DNA of 35,320 nt from a virus: the IMG/VR virus record IMGVR_UViG_3300025127_000115, positions 1 through 35,320 of that record. One strand, given 5' to 3'. This document shows positions 13,301 through 22,540 of the stretch, in pieces. The notes under the pieces are model-generated. The model was not told the DNA's origin and made no database searches. It saw only the letters and a list, made by a program, of their open reading frames with translations. The position numbers and the translations under genes were made by a program. The stretch's first letter is position 1. Each line of letters starts with the position of its first letter.

Positions 13301-16300
13301 GACAGCACCGCTCGGTTGAACATCTCCTCTTCTTCGGACTGCATCGGAGGCTCTATATCTAGTTGAGTCTCGTCCTGTAATCTTTCGGTGGAGGGTGTTT
13401 GCTGCGGAACCATAGTCTGGGGCTTCGTCTTTTTGTCTACTGCCATGTGAATCGTGGATTAGTTTTTCGTAATACCAGAGTAAAGCCTGTGCTTCCGCTG
13501 GTGTAAAGTTTAAATTATTCGCCTTGTTAAAATCCGACAAGGATTGTTCCATAACCCGCCGTATGAATCTACGGTGGCTACCGTTCTTGGGAGCTTCCAA
13601 CATAGCAAGACTATCCCCAACCTTAAACAAACCATTAGTGGCAAGTCGAAGTTCATCTAGGAGGGGTGCGCTTTTTTCAATCTTTACACCCCCGATAAGC
13701 CTATTTTTTTCCTTGGAAAAGAAAATAGATAGTCTCTTTAGGTCTGACGAATTGACTTGGTCCCCTTTGGGGAGAAGGTCACGTACCGTTGTTTCCTTGG
13801 TCTTAAGTATTCTTTGGTCTAATATATCGGCATATTCTGGGTCAGCTAAGATTGAGTTAGTAGCGTTAAGAAACCTCTCGGTTTTTTCTGTATTGTCTTG
13901 ACGTAAGAACTGCTGACCGAGGGTTCGCCCAAACGTACGCATGAACCAACGGTCCATCGTAGTTGTATCAAAGTTCCCATTTAGATTATTATAAAAACTA
14001 CCAAGTTTGGGACCGAGGATTAAAGAAAAGGGGACTGCCTCGCTCACAAGTTCGCCACCTGTGATTTGACTAGCTTCCTTAGATGTGAAGCCAAAAGTAT
14101 TTTGCATTTCTTTGCGGAGGTCTTTAACCGTTCCGCTTTTGTCCATAAAGGTTTTGAGCTTCTTCCATCCGTGTTTCTTGATAATATCGTCAACTAGCTT
14201 AAGATGGTTAAGTAGTGCGCCCTCTCGTGTTCCCTGTGTGCTTGGAACAGCGATTGAGTTATTCTCTTTCCAGTATTGGTATATGCGGTAACTCTCTTCT
14301 GTCTGTGGCGAAACCTCGTTTCCGTTTGAGGTAATAGCCAGAAGAACCTTAACTATGAACTGGTCTTGAGGTTTCTTGAGGTCCGAGTCAAGTTGTTGAA
14401 GAATGTTCATCGCCATCTTAAGGCGACTTGAATACCATTTTGAAAACTTGGGGAACTGCTTGAATGCAAGGTCTAATACCTTTGAGATTCGTTTTGCTGC
14501 AGGTGCAATATTGTTGTTGTCTTTGAAGTCCAGTACTTCGGATTCTGGCAACAAATACATCTTTCCGATTGAGCGAACCTTGCCACCTTCTCCTGGGTCT
14601 GTCTCAACAGAGATGGGTGCATCAATGACTTGGTCGGAGGCATTAATAATTGCATCCGCTGTCAACCGAGCCGCACTCACGGTTGTCTCCTGGCTTACCG
14701 TTGGAGTACTAGCACCAGCTACAATATCTTCCTGGATTGAGTCAAATGGGAGCTCTCCCTTTTCCCTGACTACTTTTTTCATTCTTCTGATTTCCTTAGC
14801 CTTGTCAGAATCAGTAAGGAAGTCCTTGCCTTTTATGCCAATTTTTGAGAGCGATAATTTTTCTCCCTTTACGGTCTTACCGCTCAGGTAATCCAGCATA
14901 TCCTTCTGGGTAAAACGAACTGGTTCCTGTTTTGCGTAATTTAATGTACCTCTTACATAAACCTTAGAGCCGTGGACTGTACCCTCACCCTTAAAGCTTT
15001 CTACTGGTCTGCCTCGGCTATCAACAAAGGATGAGTTCCCAAATGGATTGAATGTTAGTATTTCGTTAGCTTCTAGATTTGGTTCAGTACCAACAATATC
15101 GCCATCTACACTAGCCATAGGGAACTTAGAATTTAATCCGTACCCAATTACAGCACGACCCAATGGACTTACTGATAGCTTGCCATCTTTTACTATATAG
15201 GCTGAACCATAACTATGAGCTTTGCTGTAATTAACCCTGCCTGTACTGCTCATTGGGTGAACAGTCTGTAGCATACCCCTTTGACCATTAGGTAAAGTAA
15301 ATGCAGAATTAAGATTAAGACGAACGCCACCTCTAGGTAATGGTTCATTGCCTAGTTTTTTAATAATTCTTGGGTCGTTTTTCTTGAACTTAGCTTCCCT
15401 TAGTACTTGCTCATTAGTAAATGGAACGGCAGGAGTACTAGCACCAGCTATTATATCCCCTCCTTGTGGGTCATCTTGCTGTAAAAATTCAATGTATGCA
15501 ATCAGGTCAGGGTCAGTTATATCGACAGGTATTCTCTGTGTTGTAGTAGGTGCAGGCTGGGCTTCGGGCTGTGCTTGGTTTCCAAATTCATCATCCGACA
15601 TTATAGTTAATGTGCCGTCTGCCCTTCCTTGTTTTTCTATTATTGCTCTATCTCTTGCACGTTTCGCTCTTTCAAGACGCTGTGGGAGTTCAACCTCCAA
15701 CTTTTTTATCGTCTTTTCCCGTGCATTAGGAAGCCAAGCGTCATTTGCATCTGTTTCTTCGATTATCTCTCTTAGCGTCCTTATTTCATATTCAACGTCC
15801 TCAATTCCTGTGCCGTTAATTATTTTATCTAACTCCTTGTCAGACTTATTACCGTGGAATCTTAATTCTGGTTTACTGCCTCCGCCAGAATCTTTCGGAG
15901 TGGGCTTGTCGGGCTGGGCTTCGGGTTCCTCTATTACTTGCTCTACACGACCCTGTGAGGGCGTTGCACCAGTAACAGTAAAGGTAAGGTCAGGGGACTT
16001 AGTCTCGTAAGCATCAAGTCCTTCCTGTGCTATCTTTATAGCCTCCTCTTCATTAGCTGCTGCCTCGATAGGGATTATAAATTCTCTTCCACTTGCATCA
16101 TCAACAACAACAACATCAAATGAGTTAGCTCCAGTAGGTTTAGTATTTTGATTCTGAACGTCTTGCTCACGTTTAGTAAATAATCCAGTTGCACCAGCAG
16201 TAGTACCACCAACAATACCACCAACAAGGAACTCATTGAATCGGTTAGCTAGTACATTAAATGACATTAACTCACGGTCATCATCATAAGTAGCACGTGA

Positions 16301-17155
16301 CAAAGTATCAAGCAGTTGACCCTGAGCCGCCTCAGTAAAACCTTCAACAGCAAAGCCCTCGCTTATTTCTTTTGAAAGACTTTTTATTTCTTTCGATGTT
16401 AATTTAATTTTACCACGAACAAAGTCAGGTAGCTTTTTTTCTAATCCCTTAAGCAAGGGTGCAGCCTTACGCAGACCAACATACTCCAAAGCTCCACCAA
16501 GTACAGTATAGCCAAGTGCTGACAACGCAGCATCATCCATTTCTTCATTTGAGAACTCACTGTACTTTTTATTTAGTGTACGTTCAGCATCTAAAATAGC
16601 CTCAGTTGTCATCTGCGGAGCAATAACAAGACCACCGCCAGTTAATCCACCTATTGTTGCACCAGCAACAGCACCAGCGGGTCCACCTACAGCAGTACCT
16701 ATAGCAGCACCTGCAACACCACCAGCAATGGATGCGGCAATATTCACTGGCATCTGACCTAATCCACTAAGTACCTGACCTCCAAAACTTTCTGCGAACT
16801 GAGGGTCAATACCCATTCGTTCATCAACACCTGTTGAAATGTCACGCCAGCGTTGAGCAACATCACTCATTATCTGGACTGATTCACCCATGTTCGGGTT
16901 AATACCGTCCATCTCGCCATCAAGAATATCAATACCCATTGCGGTGATTTGAGCACCACCAGCACCTACGTTAATAGCTGCTTCTATTCCGCCTGACAAG
17001 AATGTCTTAGCTGCGTTACCTAATAAGGTACCACGGTCATCCGTAGTCCTGTCAAAGTTTCTTGCTGCATTGAATATATCATCATCCGTTGCACCTTCAA
17101 GGTGGTCAACGTAGATAATATTTCCGCTAGGTGAAGTTACTTCAGTAGTGGGCAT
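10304..17155 (-). CDS. giant polyvalent virion protein, 2283 aa
   Basis: The product is the longest in the genome. N-terminal residues about 120-340 include glycine-zipper membrane-like stretches (AASIAGGVAGAAIGTAVGG, then FLVGGIVGGTTAGATGLF). The middle (about 880-1260) is a helical region with YSSRLKMAMNILQQL and ALLWYYEK, of the kind found in phage 'polyvalent' proteins. At 1426-1438 MREEIIHAVTHEV looks like a zincin motif whose first His is lost. The C-terminal part (about 2050-2283) resembles LPD38-like ends of such proteins. Four [DE]-I-x-A-G motifs (D567, D810, E1320, E1575) mark likely domain boundaries. By analogy it is a virion protein ejected with the DNA. No canonical lysozyme motif is seen. 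Confidence 0.8.
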   Translation of the reverse strand: MPTTEVTSPSGNIIYVDHLEGATDDDIFNAARNFDRTTDDRGTLLGNAAKTFLSGGIEAAINVGAGGAQITAMGIDILDGEMDGINPNMGESVQIMSDVAQRWRDISTGVDERMGIDPQFAESFGGQVLSGLGQMPVNIAASIAGGVAGAAIGTAVGGPAGAVAGATIGGLTGGGLVIAPQMTTEAILDAERTLNKKYSEFSNEEMDDAALSALGYTVLGGALEYVGLRKAAPLLKGLEKKLPDFVRGKIKLTSKEIKSLSKEISEGFAVEGFTEAAQGQLLDTLSRATYDDDRELMSFNVLANRFNEFLVGGIVGGTTAGATGLFTKREQDVQNQNTKPTGANSFDVVVVDDASGREFIIPIEAAANEEEAIKIAQEGLDAYETKSPDLTFTVTGATPSQGRVEQVIEEPEAQPDKPTPKDSGGGSKPELRFHGNKSDKELDKIINGTGIEDVEYEIRTLREIIEETDANDAWLPNAREKTIKKLEVELPQRLERAKRARDRAIIEKQGRADGTLTIMSDDEFGNQAQPEAQPAPTTTQRIPVDITDPDLIAYIEFLQQDDPQGGDIIAGASTPAVPFTNEQVLREAKFKKNDPRIIKKLGNEPLPRGGVRLNLNSAFTLPNGQRGMLQTVHPMSSTGRVNYSKAHSYGSAYIVKDGKLSVSPLGRAVIGYGLNSKFPMASVDGDIVGTEPNLEANEILTFNPFGNSSFVDSRGRPVESFKGEGTVHGSKVYVRGTLNYAKQEPVRFTQKDMLDYLSGKTVKGEKLSLSKIGIKGKDFLTDSDKAKEIRRMKKVVREKGELPFDSIQEDIVAGASTPTVSQETTVSAARLTADAIINASDQVIDAPISVETDPGEGGKVRSIGKMYLLPESEVLDFKDNNNIAPAAKRISKVLDLAFKQFPKFSKWYSSRLKMAMNILQQLDSDLKKPQDQFIVKVLLAITSNGNEVSPQTEESYRIYQYWKENNSIAVPSTQGTREGALLNHLKLVDDIIKKHGWKKLKTFMDKSGTVKDLRKEMQNTFGFTSKEASQITGGELVSEAVPFSLILGPKLGSFYNNLNGNFDTTTMDRWFMRTFGRTLGQQFLRQDNTEKTERFLNATNSILADPEYADILDQRILKTKETTVRDLLPKGDQVNSSDLKRLSIFFSKEKNRLIGGVKIEKSAPLLDELRLATNGLFKVGDSLAMLEAPKNGSHRRFIRRVMEQSLSDFNKANNLNFTPAEAQALLWYYEKLIHDSHGSRQKDEAPDYGSAANTLHRKITGRDSTRYRASDAVRRRGDVQPSGAVVSAAQQPSPPTGRRPESVGAAQPTSEQNTGQTQEEIVAGGFLGDFFDAGLNPPVDNSMRTPQERRIEPTNNVNPEGYANERELEQAIEDEFGPIAKALGLARIIINTGMGLAASYNVTRNTIQFNPRLLIGQSKEYVRAAMREEIIHAVTHEVIKKQGGSWLQFFGQVGRDMNPKERRAVSDVYPNLKEDYDFGAEFYRMIIQQGSYGQITEQFSRNGPAMSKIQKLLKKVQSYMARLLKTIAGEKYQADVMIAQSAALLAQVDPSARPTNQKVIEEATESIAIQTGQREITAGVAAEINTPPSKKKNKEKLSFMDKYVNTVSRVLSKINPRIAQAFQSYFNTIEAEKNDAIKRVLPFVQKYNAIKSKADKDRLKQLLMYSPLKQDEQPKAELIAERDALLRKYDMYNDLIFGVQPVLSRLRSNAREQGIDVGFLESFFPRRVIDYKGLKDSLGETIADDINLALEQRNAEIETENIAIMERNSKLQPGQKGENLIPKIEKNSPEEALFIEDYIRKAGTSEQFLKNRGISIKIPREELSRRFELIQKEQLEFYDDVPSALESYITNMIVATRTTELMGRRYEELDVTLDPTFEKVRTPGTLSPIISELLESGEIDAEDVKTVRNIARMILNPAAKENPLLSGMRQASYISTLVEFTSTLSQLFDMPFVMYRNGLINTVRGLGMTRDFSLESFGYAKDRVSDEFTDERSFLNSAAKFGLKAVGFTKLDQIMKESNLAASYLQLRKLSRGYYKNRDSKASKKFRLEIEQYNGAENVDATIAALKKGDRDNALVRNLVFAQLLKTQPMSKMQSVAAQSANPNVRFVYQMKSFMIAQLAYTRQEIFDDLFGSNSTTKQRAVALSNLTKLMGFMLLVGLPVDALKDFLAGRLGYLDDYLLNGMVRSFGISKYQFYQIKREGLGQAFLDFITPITVQQGVDYTAELQRVMSGDKALTESKLVSIAPASDVINRLFGFTREKEMKEYRRRLKEGDVPFIRPPGSL

Positions 17156-17169
17156 ATTTTAAACTGTTA

Positions 17170-18648
17170 TTACATTGAGTATCCGTCAGAAGTACGTTTT
17201 CCCGATACTCCTGTTATTGTTGATTCCTGAGGCATACCAAATGCCTGCATTATCATTTTATACTGAGGGGAGCCAATCTTATAAATTGTATTAGCACCTA
17301 TGTCCTCAATCTCAACTGAGCCATCAAGATTAAATATTATATCATTTGCGTTAGCAATACCCAAGGCTGTCATTGCCGTCTGTATATTTTTTTGATTAGG
17401 AGATTTATTAGCTATTACTTCTTGTTTTATTTTTTCAAGATTAGCTATCTTTGTTTCAAGTTCAACTCCGCTGGGTTTATCAAGTTCTTCTTGAACAACC
17501 ATTTTATCTATATCAAGAGCTTGCTTCTGTTGGAGTAAGGCTTGATTAGTTGCAGCTGCCCTTCTACGTTTGTCCTCAGCCATCTGAAGGTCAAGCGTTG
17601 CTGAATAAGCCTTCTCTCGGTCACTAGCATTTGGGTTCTTACCCTTCATGTATCTACGCATCTGGGACTGAGATAGTCCACCACCACTGCGTTGATTATC
17701 TGATACTGGTTCCATGAAGGTTGACTCCTGCATAGCACGAGCCTGTCTAGCAGCGGACGCAGCAGCATATTCACCCGATGGACTGCTATCCATACGCTGG
17801 AAGCCGACATCACTACCAGCTAATTTTTGAATAGCTGATTGCTGTGCATTAAAGTCAGCTTGCCTGCGAGCATTGATTGTGTCAGCGAACTGAGCAGCTG
17901 TTGCCTTGTCAGCAAATATTGGTTGCCCTGTGTTGGGGTCAATTGTACGCACCATGCCTTCGGGTGCTGATTGCACAGGAGCGTTAGGGTCAATCCCTCG
18001 TATTTCTTGAAGAGCTGGCATAGGTTCTGGACCCTCAAGAACAGTACCAGTACCAACAGGCACATTAGGGAACATATCAGAAGGGGCTGGTATGCCCAGC
18101 TGTTCCTTCATTGCTTGAGCGGCAGAAGCAGTTTGCGAGTTAGGAAGACCAAGTGGATTGGTATTAGCAGCTTGAAGTCCTTCAACTCGTTTTTTTTCAG
18201 TAAAAGAAAGTGCACCAAGTGCACCCATAGGTAAAACTGACCTCAATTCTTCAAGGGCTGTTACATTTTCGTTGGGTCTAACAATTGAACCCCCGCCAAA
18301 TGGATTGACCTGCATTCCTGACAACTGTTTACTTTCGCTATTGAATGTTCTATCTGCATTATACATTTCGGGTGCAGTATCAGGAACGACTTGGACTCCT
18401 CGTGATGGGCTAGTTACATCAATAATACCTCCTTGTCCTGTCGGGGAATTATCTCCGAAGTTAAATGTATTATTGGCTGGTGCAGATGCTGCTTGAGGTG
18501 CAGATGCTGCTTGATTACCAAACATATACGGAGAAACATTCATGCCCTCCATGCCAGTACTAATGGTTCCAGGTGTAGCCTGTTGTGCATTACCCATAAG
18601 TTGCTGGTTTAAAAGTCTCTGTTGTTCTATCTCTTGTGGTGTAGCCAT
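17170..18648 (-). CDS. Q-rich internal virion or tail protein, 492 aa
   Basis: I do not recognise the family. The N-terminal half is low-complexity and rich in Gln, Asn, Pro and Ala (MATPQEIEQQRLLNQQLMG...). The centre has a Lys/Arg/Gln helix region (DREKAYSATLDLQMAEDKRRRAAATN, interrupted) and long helices follow, so a coiled coil is likely. It sits directly before the giant protein, which is typical of internal-core proteins of podovirus-like phages. The start follows the extended -10 sequence TGaTATAAT at 18664-18656. The gap to the next gene is 14 bases. Confidence 0.7.
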   Translation of the reverse strand: MATPQEIEQQRLLNQQLMGNAQQATPGTISTGMEGMNVSPYMFGNQAASAPQAASAPANNTFNFGDNSPTGQGGIIDVTSPSRGVQVVPDTAPEMYNADRTFNSESKQLSGMQVNPFGGGSIVRPNENVTALEELRSVLPMGALGALSFTEKKRVEGLQAANTNPLGLPNSQTASAAQAMKEQLGIPAPSDMFPNVPVGTGTVLEGPEPMPALQEIRGIDPNAPVQSAPEGMVRTIDPNTGQPIFADKATAAQFADTINARRQADFNAQQSAIQKLAGSDVGFQRMDSSPSGEYAAASAARQARAMQESTFMEPVSDNQRSGGGLSQSQMRRYMKGKNPNASDREKAYSATLDLQMAEDKRRRAAATNQALLQQKQALDIDKMVVQEELDKPSGVELETKIANLEKIKQEVIANKSPNQKNIQTAMTALGIANANDIIFNLDGSVEIEDIGANTIYKIGSPQYKMIMQAFGMPQESTITGVSGKRTSDGYSM

Positions 18649-18655
18649 GTCGTGT

Positions 18656-18664
18656 ATTATATCA
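18656..18664 (-). promoter_or_regulatory. extended -10 promoter, TGaTATAAT
   Basis: Read on the - strand this is TGATATAAT, a perfect extended -10, 7 bases before the ATG of the 492-aa gene. No good -35 is seen, as is usual for extended -10 promoters. An almost identical stretch lies at 24858-24850. A transcription start this close to the ATG would give a very short or leaderless mRNA. Confidence 0.45.
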
Positions 18665-18678
18665 TAAGGGGTTTAAAG

Positions 18679-19500
18679 TTAGTAAGAATAACGTCTTACA
18701 TCTGCTATTTCGCTTCGAGCATTCTTGTTGTTTAAGTCAACTTCAGCATAAAAATCAGTAGCCCTTACATCAAATGTAGCAGCATGGGATGCTTGTGCAT
18801 CAGCAAGGCAAACAATAGGTATTGATATAGGTGGACTTGTTTGAGTTATTGTGACGTACTCAAGCTGAGTCTTTCTAGTAGTTGTATCACTCGGAGTCCC
18901 ATTTAGAAATGAACCTATAAAGACATCCGCACTAATACCTATGTTTGGGCTATCAGCAGAAGATTCTCCGCTTGCAGCAGCACCTCCAATAGCTGAACCA
19001 ATTCCGTAACCTACGAAGTTACTTTCGCTGCTCGTGGCTCCATCGTACATTCTTATTATGTTTGTGTTTATTTTAGCGGTACATATTGAACTAGAAGCTT
19101 GGGGAGCTATATCAGTATCTGTATCAAGTGCATATAACTCGTTATCATAAACTAATAAAGGGTCACCGCCTGTCCCTAATACTCTAGTGTTAGGGAGACC
19201 CGCATTACTGATAGGGAACGTGTCAGTCCCTCCAGGAGAGCCAGCGGAAGCTGAAGTAGTAGGAAAGCTGTCATCGTCCGAAGCGTCACAAAATATAGTA
19301 ACTCCCTGTAAGTTCCAGTATATATTTACTGCATTACTAAGTGATGTTTGTATCTGTGCATCACTAGGGGAACCTCCGTCAGTATCCTTGAAACCACCTA
19401 ATGTTTGCCATTTGTCATAACCTGATACATCCCTTTTGAAAGGAACAAACCCTAGACCGTTTCCCTTGGCGAATGCTGTAAAACTTGTAGCGGTTGGCAT
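18679..19500 (-). CDS. structural protein, probably tail-associated, 273 aa
   Basis: I do not recognise the family. Gly, Ser, Thr and Asp are common, as in beta-rich tail and appendage proteins (GGTDTFPISNAGLPN, TDTDIAPQASSS). No transmembrane segment. It starts in an overlap with the preceding gene (TAATGCC at 19500) and ends 30 bases before the extended -10 promoter for the next gene. The whole set 21874 to 18679 reads like a set of tail appendage proteins. Confidence 0.65.
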   Translation of the reverse strand: MPTATSFTAFAKGNGLGFVPFKRDVSGYDKWQTLGGFKDTDGGSPSDAQIQTSLSNAVNIYWNLQGVTIFCDASDDDSFPTTSASAGSPGGTDTFPISNAGLPNTRVLGTGGDPLLVYDNELYALDTDTDIAPQASSSICTAKINTNIIRMYDGATSSESNFVGYGIGSAIGGAAASGESSADSPNIGISADVFIGSFLNGTPSDTTTRKTQLEYVTITQTSPPISIPIVCLADAQASHAATFDVRATDFYAEVDLNNKNARSEIADVRRYSY

Positions 19501-20618
19501 TACGTTACCTGAATTAATGATGATGTTAATATCATTGTATTGTAAGCTACTCCGTCAATGACTATAGTTACTTGCCTGAACCCAGCTTTTGTATCAACTC
19601 CTGATGGACCACTACCAGTATCGTTACCACTTGATGAATCCAAATTGCCTACTAAATTTTGAGTAATCCTCGCAAAACGCCTATTCCCCCTGCGAGCTAA
19701 CTCAACAGTCCCAACTACAAATGTTTTAACAGCCTGAGTTCTTGCTAAATTATACGTTGTTGTTCCAGTAACAATAGATGAACCACTTGCCCTTGCGTTA
19801 ATACTTAATGCAGCAGTTGCACTTTGTACTGTTTTTTGTGTCCCACTAAGAGTAGCTGTTACAGTTAAAACAATGTCATAAAAAGCGACACCGTCACCTG
19901 TAGTGAAACTTTTATCTTGTGCGACTCCTGTTGCTTGCGATGAAGTTATACCATTCGAAAAAGTATAAGTCCCTGCGTTTACGCTTATTTCTGCCGTGTT
20001 ACCAGTAGGAGGAATTAAGAATCCACCTGCATTAGTATCATATATATCCTCGACCGATATAGCAAAAGGAATAGTAGTAAGTATTACTGGCAGAACATCT
20101 CTTCCGTCTGGGTTTTGACCTCCATTGGGTCCTGCGGCAAAATCTTCAATGCCATCAACTAATGACTCTGGGCTTGAAAAGTTTAAATTAAGACCAACGT
20201 ATGCAGTACCACTGACCGTAAAAGAAATAGTAGCGTTTGTTGCTGCACTATCATCATCCATGATTAGGAACCTAGCTACTAATCGTGTGCCACCATTTAT
20301 CCTCAATGAAACTAAATCACTTTTAGCTGGGATTAAAGATGCAGTAGTATAAACTGACTCAAGTGCAGTAATGAACTCATCAGTAGTTGGATTGCCAGTA
20401 CTGCTTGCTACTGATATAGCTCCCCCAAGCTGACGAAACGGAAGACCACCACCGCCACCACCAGGATTATTTGCGGTTGCAACCTGAAATAAATCTTCTG
20501 AACCAGTTTCTAATGGAGTTGTGTCCACTTGAGCAGCATCAAAGAATAAATCAGCTGTTGCTGGCTGAGTATCCTTGGCTATGTTTGTAGCCGCATTGTA
20601 CTGTGTAGTAGGGTCCAT
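19500..20618 (-). CDS. structural protein, tail-associated, 372 aa
   Basis: I do not recognise the family. It is rich in Thr, Ser, Gly, Asn and Val with many short strands (TISFTVSGTAYVGLNLNF, and AVKTFVVGTVELARRG); such composition is typical of tail or fibre domains. A Gly-rich linker (NNPGGGGGGLP) lies near the N-terminus. It starts with the ATG of TAATGG at the end of the preceding gene and its own stop overlaps the next start, so translation is coupled. Confidence 0.68.
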   Translation of the reverse strand: MDPTTQYNAATNIAKDTQPATADLFFDAAQVDTTPLETGSEDLFQVATANNPGGGGGGLPFRQLGGAISVASSTGNPTTDEFITALESVYTTASLIPAKSDLVSLRINGGTRLVARFLIMDDDSAATNATISFTVSGTAYVGLNLNFSSPESLVDGIEDFAAGPNGGQNPDGRDVLPVILTTIPFAISVEDIYDTNAGGFLIPPTGNTAEISVNAGTYTFSNGITSSQATGVAQDKSFTTGDGVAFYDIVLTVTATLSGTQKTVQSATAALSINARASGSSIVTGTTTYNLARTQAVKTFVVGTVELARRGNRRFARITQNLVGNLDSSSGNDTGSGPSGVDTKAGFRQVTIVIDGVAYNTMILTSSLIQVT

Positions 20619-21874
20619 TAACTAAATGTAGCAACTAAGTCAGCGTTAGCTGTAACAACAAAAGTAAAGGTTGTTCCTGATACTGTTTGAGCTACGCCCC
20701 CAAGTGTTATTGAGTCAGGTGTTTGATTAAAGGTAAAGGTCACTTCAGTATCTTCTGCAAAGTATTGATTGCCTGACGGAGTTATTGTGCCTGTGCCCCC
20801 TGTTGCTGATGCAACAATCCTGTATCCAAATACAGCATCGATTGACTTGTTACCTGATATGTCATTAAAGGTTTTAGAAAAACCATCTGTTGTGTCAGCT
20901 CTGTCTGAATCAGAAATGGTTTCGGCTACACCATCAACCTTTACGCTTACGATGTAGTGACCTGAATCAGGTACTGATTTGTACACTGGGTCATCACCGA
21001 TAGTAAATTCAGAATATCCTTCTGGGAATGTTACTCCTCCAAACGAGCCAGATATTGTTCCGTTCTCGGTAGCACTAGCATTTACAGAAGCACCAGCAAA
21101 AGTTACATTAGTCTTTAAGTAGTACTGAGTTCCGTTATTCTTACGTAGGAATGGAACAACCTTGGAACGATAGACTCCATTTGTATTATAGGCAGTAGCA
21201 CCTGACGCAAAGGAATTAGCAATGGATGAATAACCACCTGTTCCTGATGCAACAGCCGAAGTAGTAGCACCAGCACCAACTAGGTACTTATTAAAAGTTT
21301 TATGCGAAGAGCTAACCGTAGCTGTTTCTGCCGTTGAATTAAAAAAGAAATTATCAAATGCTATCGAACACCAGCTGACTCCATCATCGGAGTAAGCCAC
21401 CTCTGGGTCAGCGTCATTTGATGTCACTAGACTTATCTCTACTAACCCCTCACGCCTGTATGTTTGAGGCTGCCTAACTGCTTTAGGCGTTATTGTAGCA
21501 ACACCGCTATTTGTACCAGATGCCCAACTTCTACGCACGGACATGGTTCCAGGTCTGGTAACAGGGAATAGTTCATAGTACTGACTTACCGGTAACGATG
21601 CACCAACATCTGCATTAACAACGAACTGAGAATACTGAGGTACACCTTTGGCATCATAGCTTTCTACTGGTTCAAAGAATGTAGCATTAGCATCAAGAAC
21701 GGTCTCAGTTCCTGGTTGAAAGATTGGGTCCCTTGCATGGATAACACTAGCTGGCTGACCAGAACTAGTTATCTCGTAGGACTCAACCTGAGTCATTGGA
21801 GTACCTGAACTTGGTCTGATTGAGTTAACCCTACCGAGTTCATTGAAGTTACCTGCTCTTTGTCCGAATCCCAT
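20618..21874 (-). CDS. tail protein with InlB B-repeat-like C-terminal domain
   Basis: The 418-aa product ends in a segment typical of divergent InlB B-repeat or bacterial-repeat domains: YRIVASATGGTGTITPSG, then EDTEVTFTF and VVTANADLVATF. A related unit precedes it (FAGASVNASATENGTISGSFGG). These Ig-like beta modules are common in adhesins and phage fibres that contact the host surface. I chose ATG 21874 (MGFGQRAGN), three bases after the previous stop; the frame from 21889 would overlap the preceding gene by 13 bases. Confidence 0.72.
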   Translation of the reverse strand: MGFGQRAGNFNELGRVNSIRPSSGTPMTQVESYEITSSGQPASVIHARDPIFQPGTETVLDANATFFEPVESYDAKGVPQYSQFVVNADVGASLPVSQYYELFPVTRPGTMSVRRSWASGTNSGVATITPKAVRQPQTYRREGLVEISLVTSNDADPEVAYSDDGVSWCSIAFDNFFFNSTAETATVSSSHKTFNKYLVGAGATTSAVASGTGGYSSIANSFASGATAYNTNGVYRSKVVPFLRKNNGTQYYLKTNVTFAGASVNASATENGTISGSFGGVTFPEGYSEFTIGDDPVYKSVPDSGHYIVSVKVDGVAETISDSDRADTTDGFSKTFNDISGNKSIDAVFGYRIVASATGGTGTITPSGNQYFAEDTEVTFTFNQTPDSITLGGVAQTVSGTTFTFVVTANADLVATFS

Positions 21875-21876
21875 AA

Positions 21877-22122
21877 TTAACAGTCCCAAGCTTTGCGACT
21901 CCAGTAGTTCGCTGATAGTTTATTGTTCTTACCTTTGATGCCACCGCTTCGTGCACAGTAGCTTTTCTTCCGTGCTGGACGGTCCTTCTTTATGCTCATG
22001 TTAGCATCACCAAAACGTACTAGTTTTTCAGTACCTCCTTGGCAAGCCTTAACAACGAACTTTTTACCACCCTGTACTTCACGGCGTGGCACGTTGCATT
22101 TCATTTTTGATTTGTCAGCCAT
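21877..22122 (-). CDS. small basic Cys-containing protein, 81 aa
   Basis: The product has a pattern (KKFVVKACQGGTEKLVRFGDANMSIKKDRP...KLSANYWSRKAWDC) I have seen in several phages and in some larger viruses as an uncharacterised family. Lys and Arg are abundant and there are four or five cysteines spread along the chain. It starts in a TAATGG overlap with the preceding gene. It may bind nucleic acid or be a virion component; neither is shown here. Confidence 0.78.
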   Translation of the reverse strand: MADKSKMKCNVPRREVQGGKKFVVKACQGGTEKLVRFGDANMSIKKDRPARKKSYCARSGGIKGKNNKLSANYWSRKAWDC

Positions 22123-22367
22123 TACTTTTTAGTTCTTACTTTTGCTCTAGGTGTGTTCGATACTACTGTTTTGCCTCTTGCTCCTGCTGATTTCTTTTTT
22201 CTAGCAGTTGCTGCTCTTTCGCTTTTCGACAAGCTGAGAGCCTTTCTTTTAGGCAAGCAACGGTCAGGGTTTTTCTTATCCTTAGACGTTCCGCAAGGTC
22301 CTTTGATTTCACCATCAGTTCCAATCCTTACCCAGTTTTCTTTTAGCCATTGTTTTAGTTGAGCCAT
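22122..22367 (-). CDS. DUF6321-like small basic protein, 81 aa
   Basis: The sequence WVRIGTDGEIKGPCGTSKDK with PDRCLPKRKALSLSKSERA matches a family (I believe DUF6321) found as small stand-alone proteins in phages and algal viruses. The second half is strongly basic (ATARKKKSAGARGKTVV), which suits binding DNA or packaging. Two cysteines frame the core. It is translationally coupled to both neighbours by TAATG overlaps. Confidence 0.78.
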   Translation of the reverse strand: MAQLKQWLKENWVRIGTDGEIKGPCGTSKDKKNPDRCLPKRKALSLSKSERAATARKKKSAGARGKTVVSNTPRAKVRTKK

Positions 22368-22540
22368 TATCGTCCCTTTCTTTTACCGCCCTTTGATTTC
22401 TTGGCGTAGTTGGGGTCCTTGCAGTACTTAGATGCAGCTAGGTTTGCGTACGCAGAAGGATACGTGTCAAAGGTTCTCCTTGCCCACGCCTTACCTTCGG
22501 GGCATATCTTGCCTCCGCTCTTTGCTCTCTTTGCTGGCAT
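22367..22540 (-). CDS. small basic protein, 57 aa
   Basis: The frame begins in TAATGCC at the previous stop and encodes MPAKRAKSGGKICPEGKAWA, then RTFDTYPSAYANLAASKYC, followed by a Lys/Arg-rich tail. I recognise the pattern as a common phage mini-protein of unknown function; cysteines at 13 and 40 could form a pair or metal site. It overlaps both neighbours by the stop-start bases, so it is part of a coupled chain of tiny basic genes. Confidence 0.78.
   Translation of the reverse strand: MPAKRAKSGGKICPEGKAWARRTFDTYPSAYANLAASKYCKDPNYAKKSKGGKRKGR

Noticed and set aside
13246-16010. Long open frames on the + strand inside the giant gene (up to 220 aa)
   Set aside because: They are opposite-strand shadows of the 2283-aa frame, with no leader and Ser/Leu-rich random composition.
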